Positions 23,554 to 31,750 of a stretch of 35,535 nt of DNA are shown here, in pieces. The first letter of the stretch is position 1, and every line of letters starts with the position of its first letter. Position numbers and translations under genes: made by a program. Source of the DNA: an uncultured Prevotella sp. (GTDB taxonomy: Bacteria > Bacteroidota > Bacteroidia > Bacteroidales > Bacteroidaceae); assembly GCA_900556465.1 (NCBI GenBank), contig USPK01000012.1:1-35535 (forward strand), in the 5' to 3' direction. The notes under the pieces were generated by a model that searched no databases, was not told where the DNA came from, and worked only from the letters and a program-made list of their open reading frames with translations.

Positions 23554-25980
23554 ATGCACTTCTATTTCCTGCTCTCCCTGGTCCTGTCCCTCTGGACCTT
23601 CGCCGCTACCGCCTTGCCGGCAGGTCCGGCCCCGGAGCGTCCCGTCAGGGGCGCGACAAACTTCAGCCCCGATCACGCGCTCACACTCTGGTACGACCGC
23701 CCCGGCACGTTAGGCGGAAAGGCCAACAACTGGATGGAGTACGGCTTGCCCATCGGTAACGGTCAGTTCGGCGCCATGCTGCTGGGCGGCGTGGCCTGCG
23801 ACGACATCCAGTTCAACGAGAAGACGCTCTGGACGGGCCGTTCCACGGACGTCGGCGTCAATTACGGTGCCTACCAGAACTTCGGCAGCGTCTGCGTCGA
23901 CCAGCTCGACCCCGCCTTCGCCGCCGACACGGCGTGCAGCGCTACCGACTACGTGCGCTGGCTCGACCTGACCACCGCCACGGCCCAGGTGCGTTTCAGC
24001 CGCCCCGACGGCCGTGTCTCCTATCGCCGCAGCTACATCGCCAGTCAGCCGGACAGTTGCGTCGCCGTCAGTTTCACGGCCTCGAAGCCCGGTCAGCTCC
24101 ACTTGCGCTTCCGGCTCGTGCCGGGCTGCACCGATGCCCCGGCGTCGGCCACCTATTCCGACGGCGAGGCCAGCTTTTCCGGCCGCTTCGCCACGGTGAG
24201 CTACGCCGCCCGGATGCGCGTCGTGGCCCACGGCGGCCAGGTCGCCACGTCGGCCGAAGGCATCACCGTGACCGGGGCCGACGACGTGCTCCTCGTCCTC
24301 GTAGGGGCAACGGACTACGACCCGCTCTCGCCCACCTACACCTCGGGCACCGAGCGCCTCGCCGCGTGCGTGGAGCAACGCGCTGACCGCGCCGCGCTCA
24401 AGGGCTGGGAACGCCTCTACGCCGACCACGTGGCGGACTATCGCGCCCTGTTCTCGCGCATGGACCTCACCTTGGAGGGCACCGCCAACAACGTCCCGAC
24501 CGACCGCCTCGTAGACCAGTACGACCACGGCCGTGGTCCGCAGGCACGCATGCTCGAACTGCTCTACTTCCACTACGGCCGCTACCTGGCCATCAGTTCC
24601 TCGCGCGGCGTGGACCTGCCCTCCAACCTTCAGGGAATATGGAACAACACGAACACCCCGCCCTGGAACGCCGACATCCACTCGAACATCAACGTGCAAA
24701 TGAACTACTGGCCCGTGGAAGCCGTCAACCTCTCCGAACTCCACCGCCCCTTCCTCAACTACATAGTCAACATGGCCACGCGCCACGGCGAGTGGCAGCG
24801 TGCCGCCCGCGAGGCGGGACAGGAACGGGGCTGGACGTGCTACACGGAGAACAACATCTTCGGCGGCATGGGCGCCTTCATGCACGAATACGTCATCGCC
24901 AACGCGTGGTACTGCACGCACCTCTGGCAACACTACCGCTACACGCTCGACCGCCGTTTCCTGAAAGAGGCCTTCCCCGCCATGTGGAGCGCCGCCGAGT
25001 TCTGGATGGACCGCCTGAAGCCCGACACCGACGGCACTTACGTCTGCCCGCAGGAATTCTCCCCGGAGCAAGGACCCGTAGAGGACGGCGTAGCCCATGC
25101 CCAGCAACTGGTCTTCGACCTCTTGTCCAACACGCAGGCGGCCGCCGACATTCTGGGCCGCAAGTCGGGGCTGAGCCGCAAGGACAAGGCCCGGCTCGCC
25201 GACATCCTGTCCCGCCTGGACCGGGGCCTGGCCGTCGAGACCTACACCGGCGAGTGGGGCGACACGCTCCATGGCGTCCGCCGCGGCGACCCGTTGCTGC
25301 GCGAGTGGAAATACAGTCCCTACACGGCCGGCAGTAACGGCCACCGCCACGTGTCCCACCTGATGTGTCTCTACCCCTTTGCCCAGGTGACGCCCGGCAG
25401 CCCCTACTTCCAGCCGGCCGTCAACTCGCTCCGCCTGCGCGGCGACCTGTCCACCGGATGGTCTATGGGCTGGAAAATCAACCTCTGGGCCCGCGCCCTC
25501 GACGGCGACCACGCGCACGCCATCCTGTCCCTCGCCCTGCGCCACAGCACGAGCTACGCCATCGACCAGCGCTACGGCGGCATCTACTACAACCTCTTCG
25601 ACGCGCATGCGCCCTTCCAGATTGACGGCAACTTCGGCGCCTGCGCGGGCGTGGCGGAAATGTTGCTCCAAAGCCAGACGGACACGCTCCGCCTGTTGCC
25701 GGCGCTCCCGTCGGCCTGGCCCGCGGGCGCCGTCCGGGGCCTGAAGGCCGTGGGCGACTTCACCGTCGACATCCGCTGGGCCGAAGGCCGCCCCGTCGCC
25801 GCGCGCATCGTCTCGAACCAGGGCGAGCCGCTCGTCGTACACTGTCCGGGCATAGCCGGCGCCACGGTCCGCGTCAACGACCGCACGGCGCGCGTACGCC
25901 AGGCCGGCCCCGACGCCGTCCGCATCAAGGCGCGCCGCGGCGCCACGGTCGACATCGACTTTGCCGCCTCCGCGCGCTGA
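23554..25980 (+). CDS. Secreted GH95 alpha-L-fucosidase
   Basis: An 808-residue enzyme with a signal peptide (MHFYFLLSLVLSLWTFAATALPAG) and the full GH95 layout: N-terminal beta-domain starting LWYDRPG..WMEYGLPIGNGQFGAML, an alpha/alpha-barrel, and a C-terminal beta-domain. Catalytic residues known from the bifidobacterial 1,2-alpha-L-fucosidase have counterparts here: N378 and N380 in NINVQMNYW, acid E505 in EFSPEQGP, and D691 in IDGNFG. It should remove terminal alpha-1,2-fucose (some family members act on alpha-L-galactose) from host or plant glycans in the periplasm. It is a single-gene unit with its own promoter and a repeat-derived terminator. No SusC/D partner is present. A GT11 fucosyltransferase is encoded 5 kb downstream, but nothing links the two functionally. 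Confidence 0.94.
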   Translation: MHFYFLLSLVLSLWTFAATALPAGPAPERPVRGATNFSPDHALTLWYDRPGTLGGKANNWMEYGLPIGNGQFGAMLLGGVACDDIQFNEKTLWTGRSTDVGVNYGAYQNFGSVCVDQLDPAFAADTACSATDYVRWLDLTTATAQVRFSRPDGRVSYRRSYIASQPDSCVAVSFTASKPGQLHLRFRLVPGCTDAPASATYSDGEASFSGRFATVSYAARMRVVAHGGQVATSAEGITVTGADDVLLVLVGATDYDPLSPTYTSGTERLAACVEQRADRAALKGWERLYADHVADYRALFSRMDLTLEGTANNVPTDRLVDQYDHGRGPQARMLELLYFHYGRYLAISSSRGVDLPSNLQGIWNNTNTPPWNADIHSNINVQMNYWPVEAVNLSELHRPFLNYIVNMATRHGEWQRAAREAGQERGWTCYTENNIFGGMGAFMHEYVIANAWYCTHLWQHYRYTLDRRFLKEAFPAMWSAAEFWMDRLKPDTDGTYVCPQEFSPEQGPVEDGVAHAQQLVFDLLSNTQAAADILGRKSGLSRKDKARLADILSRLDRGLAVETYTGEWGDTLHGVRRGDPLLREWKYSPYTAGSNGHRHVSHLMCLYPFAQVTPGSPYFQPAVNSLRLRGDLSTGWSMGWKINLWARALDGDHAHAILSLALRHSTSYAIDQRYGGIYYNLFDAHAPFQIDGNFGACAGVAEMLLQSQTDTLRLLPALPSAWPAGAVRGLKAVGDFTVDIRWAEGRPVAARIVSNQGEPLVVHCPGIAGATVRVNDRTARVRQAGPDAVRIKARRGATVDIDFAASAR

Positions 25981-26022
25981 GGCCCGTCCGGCCCCGCGCC
26001 GCCGCCGTTACTTTCTCCCCTC

Positions 26023-26066
26023 ACGGGGCTAAGGCCTGTCGCCACGGGCCTTAGCCCCGTTTTTTC
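26023..26066 (+). terminator. Repeat-derived intrinsic terminator after the GH95 gene
   Basis: Reverse core ACGGGGCTAAGGCC (26023-26036), a 10-nt loop, and forward core GGCCTTAGCCCCGT (26047-26060) form a perfect 14-bp stem that ends in a run of six T. It begins 43 bp after the GH95 stop. Confidence 0.88.
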
Positions 26067-26123
26067 TGGCCTTAGCCCCGTTTTTTCTGGCCTTAGCCCC
26101 GTAAAAACTGGGCCTATTCCCGT
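26023..26123. repeat. 21-bp-period intergenic repeat, site E (1 reverse + 4 forward units)
   Basis: The largest cluster. A reverse core at 26023-26036 is followed by four forward cores at 26047-26060, 26068-26081, 26089-26102 and 26110-26123, with 7-bp spacers TTTTTCT, TTTTTCT and AAAAACT and an exact 21-bp period. The last core is the CCTATTCCCGT variant. It lies between the convergent GH95 and GT39 genes. No further unit is seen downstream to the end of the window. Confidence 0.92.
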
Positions 26124-26202
26124 GATTCGTCCGACTGTCCGCGTTTCCGGCCGCCCCCTTCGCCCACGGCCGGCAACAAGTCCGGGCCCGACGGGGAAAC
26201 AG

Positions 26203-26242
26203 AAAAATCCCCCGGAAACGGCCGTAGCGGTTTCCGGGGGAT
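26203..26242 (-). terminator. Intrinsic terminator after the GT39/ArnT-like gene
   Basis: On the minus strand a 13-bp perfect stem (26242-26230 with 26219-26207) and a 10-nt loop are followed by a T tract (26207-26203). It lies 47 bp after the gene's stop. It is unrelated in sequence to the repeat family. The rest of 26124-26289 holds nothing recognisable. Confidence 0.9.
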
Positions 26243-26289
26243 GGGGGCGACGGAGCGGCACGGGCCGCGGAGCCCGCACCACGCAGGGC

Positions 26290-28032
26290 CTATGGCCGCT
26301 GCGTGTCGTGGAACGCGTAGAAACTGACCACCTTGTGGTCGTCACAGCTGCGGTGGCCGCTGTCGAAGACCAGGCGGACGGCATACTGCGGATAGGTCTG
26401 ACGGAACGACTCCACGTCGTCGTTGCCCGCCACCAGGTAGCCCGCCCGCGGCAGGGCGGGCGCCTTGTCGATAGGGATGATGCGGTCGCCCAGGTAGAAG
26501 TTGATGGTGAACGGGTGGAGGCGGTTGGCCTCAAGCACGTCCGTCCGGTAGGAATAGATGGTGCCGCGCGGAGCAATGTCGGCGATGCGCGTGGCAATGG
26601 CCTGGTCCGACTGGACCGTAAGGACCGTGGGAAGGTAAAAGCCGCTCAAGGCCAGATGTATGCAGAAGACGACGCCGACCGAGGCGAAGACGCAAGCCTC
26701 ACGGCGCTGGCGGCGCAGGCACCAGACGGCGGCCAGCGCGGGCAGCAGCACGAGCAGGACGGTCAGTGGCGTCAGGGGCGCGTCGCGTAGGGTGCGGAGG
26801 AAGGCGGCGTTTTCGGCGGCATGGCGGCCCTGGAAGATGCTGTCGGGCACCCAGCCGGCCTGCACGGCCACAAAGGCCAGCGTCAGCACGAAGGCCAGCA
26901 CGGAGACCACACACCCGAAGCCGGCCAGCGCCCGCGGACGGCGGCGCCGCACCCACAGGAACAGTTCGGCCAGCCAGTAGGCCAGGAACGGATAGAGCGG
27001 CAGCAGGTAGACGGAGCGCTTACTCTTGGGAATGCAGTAAAAGACGAAGATGACGACGACACAGACCAGGGCGAAAAGGCGGGCGGCATCCAGGCCGCGG
27101 AGCCAGGCCGCGAAGCGCCGCCACCCCTCGCGCAACGGACCGTGCAGCCCCCGGCGCGCCGCGCCCCACAGGCGCCGGCTGCAAAGCACGATGACGCAGA
27201 GCAGCGTATAGGGCAGGAAGCCGGAAAGCACCGTGACCACGTTGTACCACCAGGGATTCAGGTGCGAGGCATAGGTCATCCGGCCCGTGAAGCGGAGCAC
27301 GTTTTCCTCGTAAACCAGGCGGAGGAAACGCTCCCCGCCGTGCGGCTCATGGTAAGCGGCCCAGTACCACAGGAACAAGGGGACGAGGGCCCCGAGCGCC
27401 ACGAGGGCCAGCCGCCAACAGACGGGCCAGAAACGCTCCCCGCGCAGCCAGTAAAAGACGGCGGCCGCGCCGCAAGGGAGCACCACGCCGACGGGCCCCT
27501 TGGTAAGCGCCGCGCCGGCCAGGCATAGCACCGCCGCCCAGGGCACACCGCGCAGCCCGCCTTCCCACCAGCGGCAGAGCGCGAGCAGTCCGAGCACCGT
27601 GAGGGCGGCCAGGAGCATGTCGACGCGGCAAGTCATGGCGGCCCGGTGGACTTCAAAGCTGGTCAGCGTGAGCAGGGCCGTGAGCATGGCCACCGTCTCG
27701 CCCCGCCGGCGGGCAAAGAAGCGGTAGACGGCGACCAGCATGGCCGTGGCGGCCAAGGCAGACGGCAGCCGCGAGGTAAATTCGCTGATGTGCCCCGTCA
27801 GGCCGGAGAAGACGGCCACGAGCCAGTGGAGCAAGGGCGGCTTGAAGGCGATCTCGTCCCCGTTGTTCATGGGGAGTATCCAGTTGCCGTCCTGGAGCAT
27901 GGAGAAGGCCACGATGGCCTCGCGCGGTTCGCCGCGCGTGTTGAACGGAGTGATTCCCAAAAAGAGTACGACCGAGAGCAGGCAGAGCACGGTCAGCACG
28001 AGCGTGGAGCGTCGGTAGGATTCGTGAGACAT
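26290..28032 (-). CDS. ArnT/PMT-like (GT39/GT83-type) membrane glycosyltransferase
   Basis: A 580-residue integral membrane protein with about eleven to twelve hydrophobic helices and a C-terminal soluble domain (about 490-580). The first periplasmic loop carries TRGEPREAIVAFSML, corresponding to the acidic catalytic loop of ArnT and protein O-mannosyltransferases, followed by KPPLLHWL and SRLPSALAA. Such enzymes move a sugar from a polyprenyl-phosphate donor to lipid A, protein or a glycan on the periplasmic side. Length and overall layout resemble ArnT more than protein mannosyltransferases. The acceptor is unknown; neighbouring glycosyltransferases point to cell-surface glycan or lipid A decoration. 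It is transcribed divergently from the GT2 gene, with its own promoter and terminator. Confidence 0.85.
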   Translation of the reverse strand: MSHESYRRSTLVLTVLCLLSVVLFLGITPFNTRGEPREAIVAFSMLQDGNWILPMNNGDEIAFKPPLLHWLVAVFSGLTGHISEFTSRLPSALAATAMLVAVYRFFARRRGETVAMLTALLTLTSFEVHRAAMTCRVDMLLAALTVLGLLALCRWWEGGLRGVPWAAVLCLAGAALTKGPVGVVLPCGAAAVFYWLRGERFWPVCWRLALVALGALVPLFLWYWAAYHEPHGGERFLRLVYEENVLRFTGRMTYASHLNPWWYNVVTVLSGFLPYTLLCVIVLCSRRLWGAARRGLHGPLREGWRRFAAWLRGLDAARLFALVCVVVIFVFYCIPKSKRSVYLLPLYPFLAYWLAELFLWVRRRRPRALAGFGCVVSVLAFVLTLAFVAVQAGWVPDSIFQGRHAAENAAFLRTLRDAPLTPLTVLLVLLPALAAVWCLRRQRREACVFASVGVVFCIHLALSGFYLPTVLTVQSDQAIATRIADIAPRGTIYSYRTDVLEANRLHPFTINFYLGDRIIPIDKAPALPRAGYLVAGNDDVESFRQTYPQYAVRLVFDSGHRSCDDHKVVSFYAFHDTQRP

Positions 28033-28090
28033 GGGCTATGTTTTTAGAGACAGGTCCGGCAAAAGGGGCAAGTCTGCCAACCGGACGCAA

Positions 28091-28098
28091 CAAAGTTA
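28091..28098 (-). promoter_or_regulatory. -7 element of the ArnT-like gene promoter
   Basis: TAACTTTG on the minus strand matches TAnnTTTG and lies 58 bp before the start codon. No TTG element is found at the usual distance. Confidence 0.55.
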
Positions 28099-28155
28099 AG
28101 CAATATTCAGGAAACGGGCCGGGATGCGGGCGAAAAGGATGTCTGAACGGGATGG

Positions 28156-28197
28156 TTAGTGTTCATTTTTTCGTGATTAGTATTCATTTTTTCGGAA
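28156..28197 (+). repeat. Two tandem 21-bp AT-rich direct repeats before the GT2 promoter
   Basis: Units at 28156-28176 and 28177-28197 share 18 of 21 bases, including an identical TTCATTTTTTCG at 28162-28173 and 28183-28194. They end 7 bp before the -7 element of the GT2 gene, so they cover the -33 region. The 21-bp offset is two helical turns, as expected for a dimeric or tandem regulator site. They are unrelated in sequence to the GC-rich intergenic repeats. Confidence 0.7.
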
Positions 28198-28204
28198 TTA
28201 TTCG

Positions 28205-28212
28205 TACCTTTG
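28205..28212 (+). promoter_or_regulatory. -7 element of the GT2 gene promoter
   Basis: TACCTTTG matches TAnnTTTG and lies 41 bp before ATG 28254. The usual -33 position falls within the tandem repeats and lacks TTG, which would suit activator-dependent transcription. Confidence 0.6.
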
Positions 28213-28253
28213 TTCTTCGTTACATGGCACATACATTTCTATTTCCCACACTT

Positions 28254-29090
28254 ATGAACCCCTACCCCAAAGTCAGCATCATTACCATCGGCCGCAACAA
28301 TCGTGAGGGCTACGCCCGCACGATAGCCTCCGTCGTGAAGCAGACTTGCCACGACTACGAATGGATAGTCATCGACGGCGCGTCGACGGACGGCAGCGTG
28401 GAGCTGCTGCGCGAGCACGAGGCGGAGATTACGCGCTTGGTGAGCGAACCGGATACGGGCATCTTCAACGCCATGAACAAGGGCATCGCCCTGGCGCGCG
28501 GAGAGTACTGCAACTTCATGAATTCGGGCGACACCTACCACGCCCCCGACGTGCTGGAGCGCGTCGTCCCCCGCCTGCAGGGCAAGGACTTCTACGTCGG
28601 TCACCAGGTGAGCCCGAACGGACGGCCGGCCTTCTGGCCCGCGCCGCGCGAGGTGACGGCCTACGCGCTGGTGAACAAGGCCCTGACCCACCAGGGAGCA
28701 TTCATACGGACAGAGCTGCTGAAGGTCAGACCGTTCAATGAGAAATATACCCTCGTGGCAGACCGTGAGCAAATGGTGTACGAGATGCTGGTGGGCAACG
28801 CCAGCTACGAGCGTCTGGACTTCGTGGTCGCGGACTTCGACGGGACGGGCGTATCGGGCAACCCGGCCTTCAAGGCGCAGTACAACGCGCAATGGGACGA
28901 CGCCCTCCACACCCTTTTCTCGCCGCGCGTGGCAGACTTGCTCTGTGGCGGAAGCCGCTTCCAGCGCAAGGTGCGCTACGCCCTGGAGAAGGAGAATCTG
29001 GCGGAAAGGGATTGGAAAATACTGCGCAACGCGCTGAAGGCTTTGCCCGGCGACCTGTGGAAAAGCCTGACGCGGCGGAAGAAGGGCTGA
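28254..29090 (+). CDS. Family 2 glycosyltransferase
   Basis: A 278-residue GT-A fold transferase acting at the cytoplasmic side of the membrane. The nucleotide-binding part VSIITIGRN..YEWIVIDGASTDGS is at the N-terminus, then SEPDTGIFNAMNKGIALARG, a block typical of GT2 enzymes related to WcaE/WcaA. The DxD-equivalent is NSGD, and the ALTHQGAFIRTELL acceptor-side segment follows. No transmembrane segment is seen. The open frame begins at 28038, but ATG 28254 follows the promoter and begins the fold properly. The donor sugar and the glycan are unknown. It converges on the minus-strand glycan operon, leaving only 7 bp between the stop codons. Confidence 0.88.
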   Translation: MNPYPKVSIITIGRNNREGYARTIASVVKQTCHDYEWIVIDGASTDGSVELLREHEAEITRLVSEPDTGIFNAMNKGIALARGEYCNFMNSGDTYHAPDVLERVVPRLQGKDFYVGHQVSPNGRPAFWPAPREVTAYALVNKALTHQGAFIRTELLKVRPFNEKYTLVADREQMVYEMLVGNASYERLDFVVADFDGTGVSGNPAFKAQYNAQWDDALHTLFSPRVADLLCGGSRFQRKVRYALEKENLAERDWKILRNALKALPGDLWKSLTRRKKG

Positions 29091-29097
29091 GGCGCGC

Positions 29098-29979
29098 TCA
29101 GCCCCGGAGGGCCTGCCGCAAGCGGCGGAGCAGACCGGGCGAGGCAGCGGAGAACTTGCGGGCAAAGAGGGCCGGGGCGTGCATCAGTTCGTCGAAATCG
29201 GCTTCCTGCCAGACGTAGGGCCGCCCGCGCTCCCAGTCGACGAGCCGCTGACTGCCGCGCGTGGGGTCGGCCGTGTCGTAGATGTTGCGGCGGAAAGGCG
29301 AGGCCCACACCAGCGTAGGCAGAAAAATCTCATCCGGAGCCAGCGTCATGCGGAACCGCCGCATGACATTTTTTTTCTCCTTTATGATATAGTCGCAACA
29401 AGGCTGCGTGAGGCTGGCCCAGTTGTACCCTTTGCGGAAATCGTAGTCGCGCCGGCGCTCCAGGTGAAGGACCTTCTGAAGGGCCAGAGCCACGTTGCGC
29501 ACGGGGGCGGTCAGGGCGTGCGCGGCCGTTCCCTTGTCGCGCAGGTGGTGGGTGAAGAGGTAGTAGCGCCCTACGCGTCGCTCCAGGTCGCGGCGGTGTT
29601 CGGGCGAGTCCCAGTAGCCGACGAACTCCGTCCCGGCGTGGGCGTCGAAGAAGGCATGCAGCGCATCCTGCGACCGGAGGGGGAGGTCGACGCCCGAAAG
29701 AAGGTGGCAGTAGGCATAGGGGCCCCGCGCGGCGGCGGCTTCCAGCAGGCGGTACTCTACGGCCACCTGGCTCAGGTCGCCCCAGTAAACGGCGAGCGGG
29801 CGGTCCAGCAGACAGTAGCCGGCACGCGCAGGCTGCCAGGCGGCAAAGCGCGTCCGCAGGGCTACGGCGCGGCGGTCGATGTGGAGGTAGATGTCGTTGC
29901 GGGCGTCGTCGAGCAGTTCGAGCAACAGGGCCAGCACCTCGGGCTCGTTGTGGGCAATGATGAGAAACGCGTGCTTCAT
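29098..29979 (-). CDS. GT14 (core-2/I-branching-like) beta-glycosyltransferase
   Basis: A 293-residue protein of the Branch family, whose members include beta-1,6-N-acetylglucosaminyltransferases and xylosyltransferases. Landmarks are KHAFLIIAHNEPEVLALLLELLDD and IYLHIDRRA at the N-terminus, CHLLSGVDLPLRSQ in the middle, and KGYNWASLTQPCCDYI, which corresponds to the family's KGSxW...L block, then the late APDEIFLPTLV with its catalytic-type acidic residue. It should add a branching or capping sugar. It is the last gene of the five-gene operon; its ATG overlaps the previous stop in an ATGA (29976-29979), implying translational coupling. Confidence 0.88.
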   Translation of the reverse strand: MKHAFLIIAHNEPEVLALLLELLDDARNDIYLHIDRRAVALRTRFAAWQPARAGYCLLDRPLAVYWGDLSQVAVEYRLLEAAAARGPYAYCHLLSGVDLPLRSQDALHAFFDAHAGTEFVGYWDSPEHRRDLERRVGRYYLFTHHLRDKGTAAHALTAPVRNVALALQKVLHLERRRDYDFRKGYNWASLTQPCCDYIIKEKKNVMRRFRMTLAPDEIFLPTLVWASPFRRNIYDTADPTRGSQRLVDWERGRPYVWQEADFDELMHAPALFARKFSAASPGLLRRLRQALRG

Positions 29980-30884
29980 TTCACACCTAACTTTCGGAAC
30001 ATACGGGCCATAGCGTCGTCGGGCACGATGTAACCGTCGGCAGCCAGGCGGTCTGCGGCCGTCGCGCCGACCACTCGGCCATACTCCGCTTCGAGGGCAC
30101 CCTGCTGATAGAGGGCGTAGAAGTAGCGCCAGTGGCGCCCGCCGTGGCGCCCGCGGTGCTGCTCCAGCTGTTTGCCGCCATTAATCATCTTGGCTATGAA
30201 CTGGGCCTTGTCGCGTATGTTATAATGGTAGACGACGATGTCCGAAACGGCCGAGCGACGGGGAAACATCGCGACCTTGTGGTTCCCCATGGAGATTTGC
30301 AGGTAACCGGCCGCGCGGTGAGCCACCTTCTTGCCCTGCCGCCCGAAAATAGAGTAGCGCGACAGGTCATAGGCCTCGGGGGTCTCCACCGCCCGGACGG
30401 TGCGGTCCCACGTAGTCCAGGGGCGCCCCTCCTCGGGATAGACGTTGCGGACGGTACAGTCGAGCACGTTGGCCCGGGTGGCGCACATGGCGTCCTTCAG
30501 GCAGCCGCTCGGAGCATACCAGAACTCGTCCGCGTCCGCATTGATAACCCAGTCGGCACCATAGCGCGTCGCGGCCAGGCCTATCATGCGGTCCACCCAG
30601 GCTTTCTGCGCATAGTCTGTCGCAGGCTCGGAAATCACTTCCACTATCCAGCCCCGCTCGACGTAACGCCGCAGGATTTCCGGCGTACGGTCCGTCGAAT
30701 TGTTGTCGGTCACAATGAAGGCGTCCACACCCATCGCCTTGTGGAAAATAAGGTTCTGCTCCAGGAGCTCTTCCTCATTTTTCACCAGGAGAGTCATGAC
30801 GAGCCGCGGGTGCGGCGTGCGGGCCAGCGTCCGCGGCAGGGCGGCGACGGCGCGTAGCCATTTGACAAGCATCGGAGGGTTCAT
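29976..30884 (-). CDS. GT2-type glycosyltransferase (Glyco_tranf_2_4-like)
   Basis: A 302-residue cytoplasmic transferase. MTLLVKNEEELLEQNLIFH and VDAFIVTDNNSTDRTPEIL are typical of the family 2 subgroup related to GT92-like proteins, with the metal-binding NADADEFW and a late HYNIRDKAQFIAKM helix. The donor and acceptor cannot be read. Both ends overlap the neighbours by 4 bp (ATGA at 30884-30881 with the upstream GT11 gene, and at 29979-29976 with the GT14 gene), so it is part of a tightly coupled operon. Confidence 0.86.
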   Translation of the reverse strand: MNPPMLVKWLRAVAALPRTLARTPHPRLVMTLLVKNEEELLEQNLIFHKAMGVDAFIVTDNNSTDRTPEILRRYVERGWIVEVISEPATDYAQKAWVDRMIGLAATRYGADWVINADADEFWYAPSGCLKDAMCATRANVLDCTVRNVYPEEGRPWTTWDRTVRAVETPEAYDLSRYSIFGRQGKKVAHRAAGYLQISMGNHKVAMFPRRSAVSDIVVYHYNIRDKAQFIAKMINGGKQLEQHRGRHGGRHWRYFYALYQQGALEAEYGRVVGATAADRLAADGYIVPDDAMARMFRKLGVK

Positions 30885-31750
30885 GGTTTTTCGGAAGGTT
30901 CGGGGAGGGTTACGGGAATAAGCAGCCAGTCGGCCGGACAGATGTAGGGCTGCTCGGAAACGGCCGACCAGCGCGCCGGAGCGACGACCACTTTATCGGG
31001 CCTGGGATTGAGCCACGCACCCCACCAGAAGAAGGTGCTGTTACAGATGATGTGGTGACGGCACTTACTCATGAGCATCATATCCTGCCAGCTGTCGGCT
31101 CCGTGGTTCCAGTTTATAAATACGGCGTTTTGGAGAGGCAGGTGCTCGGCTGCCCAGGCGATGTCGTCCGAGAAGACGTAGTAGTGCGGCGCCTCGACCC
31201 GTCGGCGCAGGGCCGCCACCGCGTCGCGGTAGTAGGTAAGGGAGCAGACGCAGCCCGTAGTCTGCCACGTGCCGGGCTTCAGGTAGTCGCCGCGGCGCAC
31301 GTGGAGCGAGACGGCCGAAGCGTCGGCCTCGATCGTGGCCGCCATCTGCCGCGTACGCTCACAGGCCTTCCGCCCGTCGAAGGTAAAGGTGCGGCGCACG
31401 TCGTCTGTGATGCCGGCAAAATAGCGTTCGCTCTGATAGAATCCCTTAAAGTAGATCAGCGGCCAGATACGCCGCCGCTCGAACGCCCGTAGCGTCGTGA
31501 GGTCCTGCTTACGCTCCAGAATTGTTTTGAAAAAGAGAAATTCGACGACCTTTTTTGCCGTCTGGTTCATGCAAAACTCGTCGTCTGGCAGGTTAAAGAC
31601 ACGGTGCAGCTCGTAACCGTTGTGAACGCGGTAGTGCATCATGTCGGACAGGTCGATACGCGTCGTCGGAAATCGCCGTTTCATCTGCATGTAGAAGGCG
31701 TAGATAAACATCTGGTTGCCCAGGCCGCCTGTCATCTTAATCAGTCTCAT
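30881..31750 (-). CDS. GT11 alpha-1,2-fucosyltransferase
   Basis: A 289-residue GT-B fold transferase that moves L-fucose from GDP-fucose to the 2-position of galactose or a similar sugar. Diagnostic blocks are TGGLGNQMFIYAFY at the N-terminus, the GDP-binding HVRRGDYL (150-157), VFSDDIAWA (192-200) and MSKCRHHIICNSTFFWWGAWL (227-247). The set is complete, so the enzyme is probably active. It overlaps the upstream GT2-kinase gene by 14 bp and the downstream gene by 4 bp. Fucosylated surface glycans can mimic host blood-group H structures; whether this one does is unknown. Genes for GDP-fucose synthesis are not in the window. Confidence 0.94.
   Translation of the reverse strand: MRLIKMTGGLGNQMFIYAFYMQMKRRFPTTRIDLSDMMHYRVHNGYELHRVFNLPDDEFCMNQTAKKVVEFLFFKTILERKQDLTTLRAFERRRIWPLIYFKGFYQSERYFAGITDDVRRTFTFDGRKACERTRQMAATIEADASAVSLHVRRGDYLKPGTWQTTGCVCSLTYYRDAVAALRRRVEAPHYYVFSDDIAWAAEHLPLQNAVFINWNHGADSWQDMMLMSKCRHHIICNSTFFWWGAWLNPRPDKVVVAPARWSAVSEQPYICPADWLLIPVTLPEPSEKP

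Noticed and set aside
26023..26123. CRISPR array.
   Set aside because: Spacer lengths are only 7 bp and the spacers themselves are nearly identical. Units appear in both orientations, and no cas genes are present. It is a short tandem repeat.
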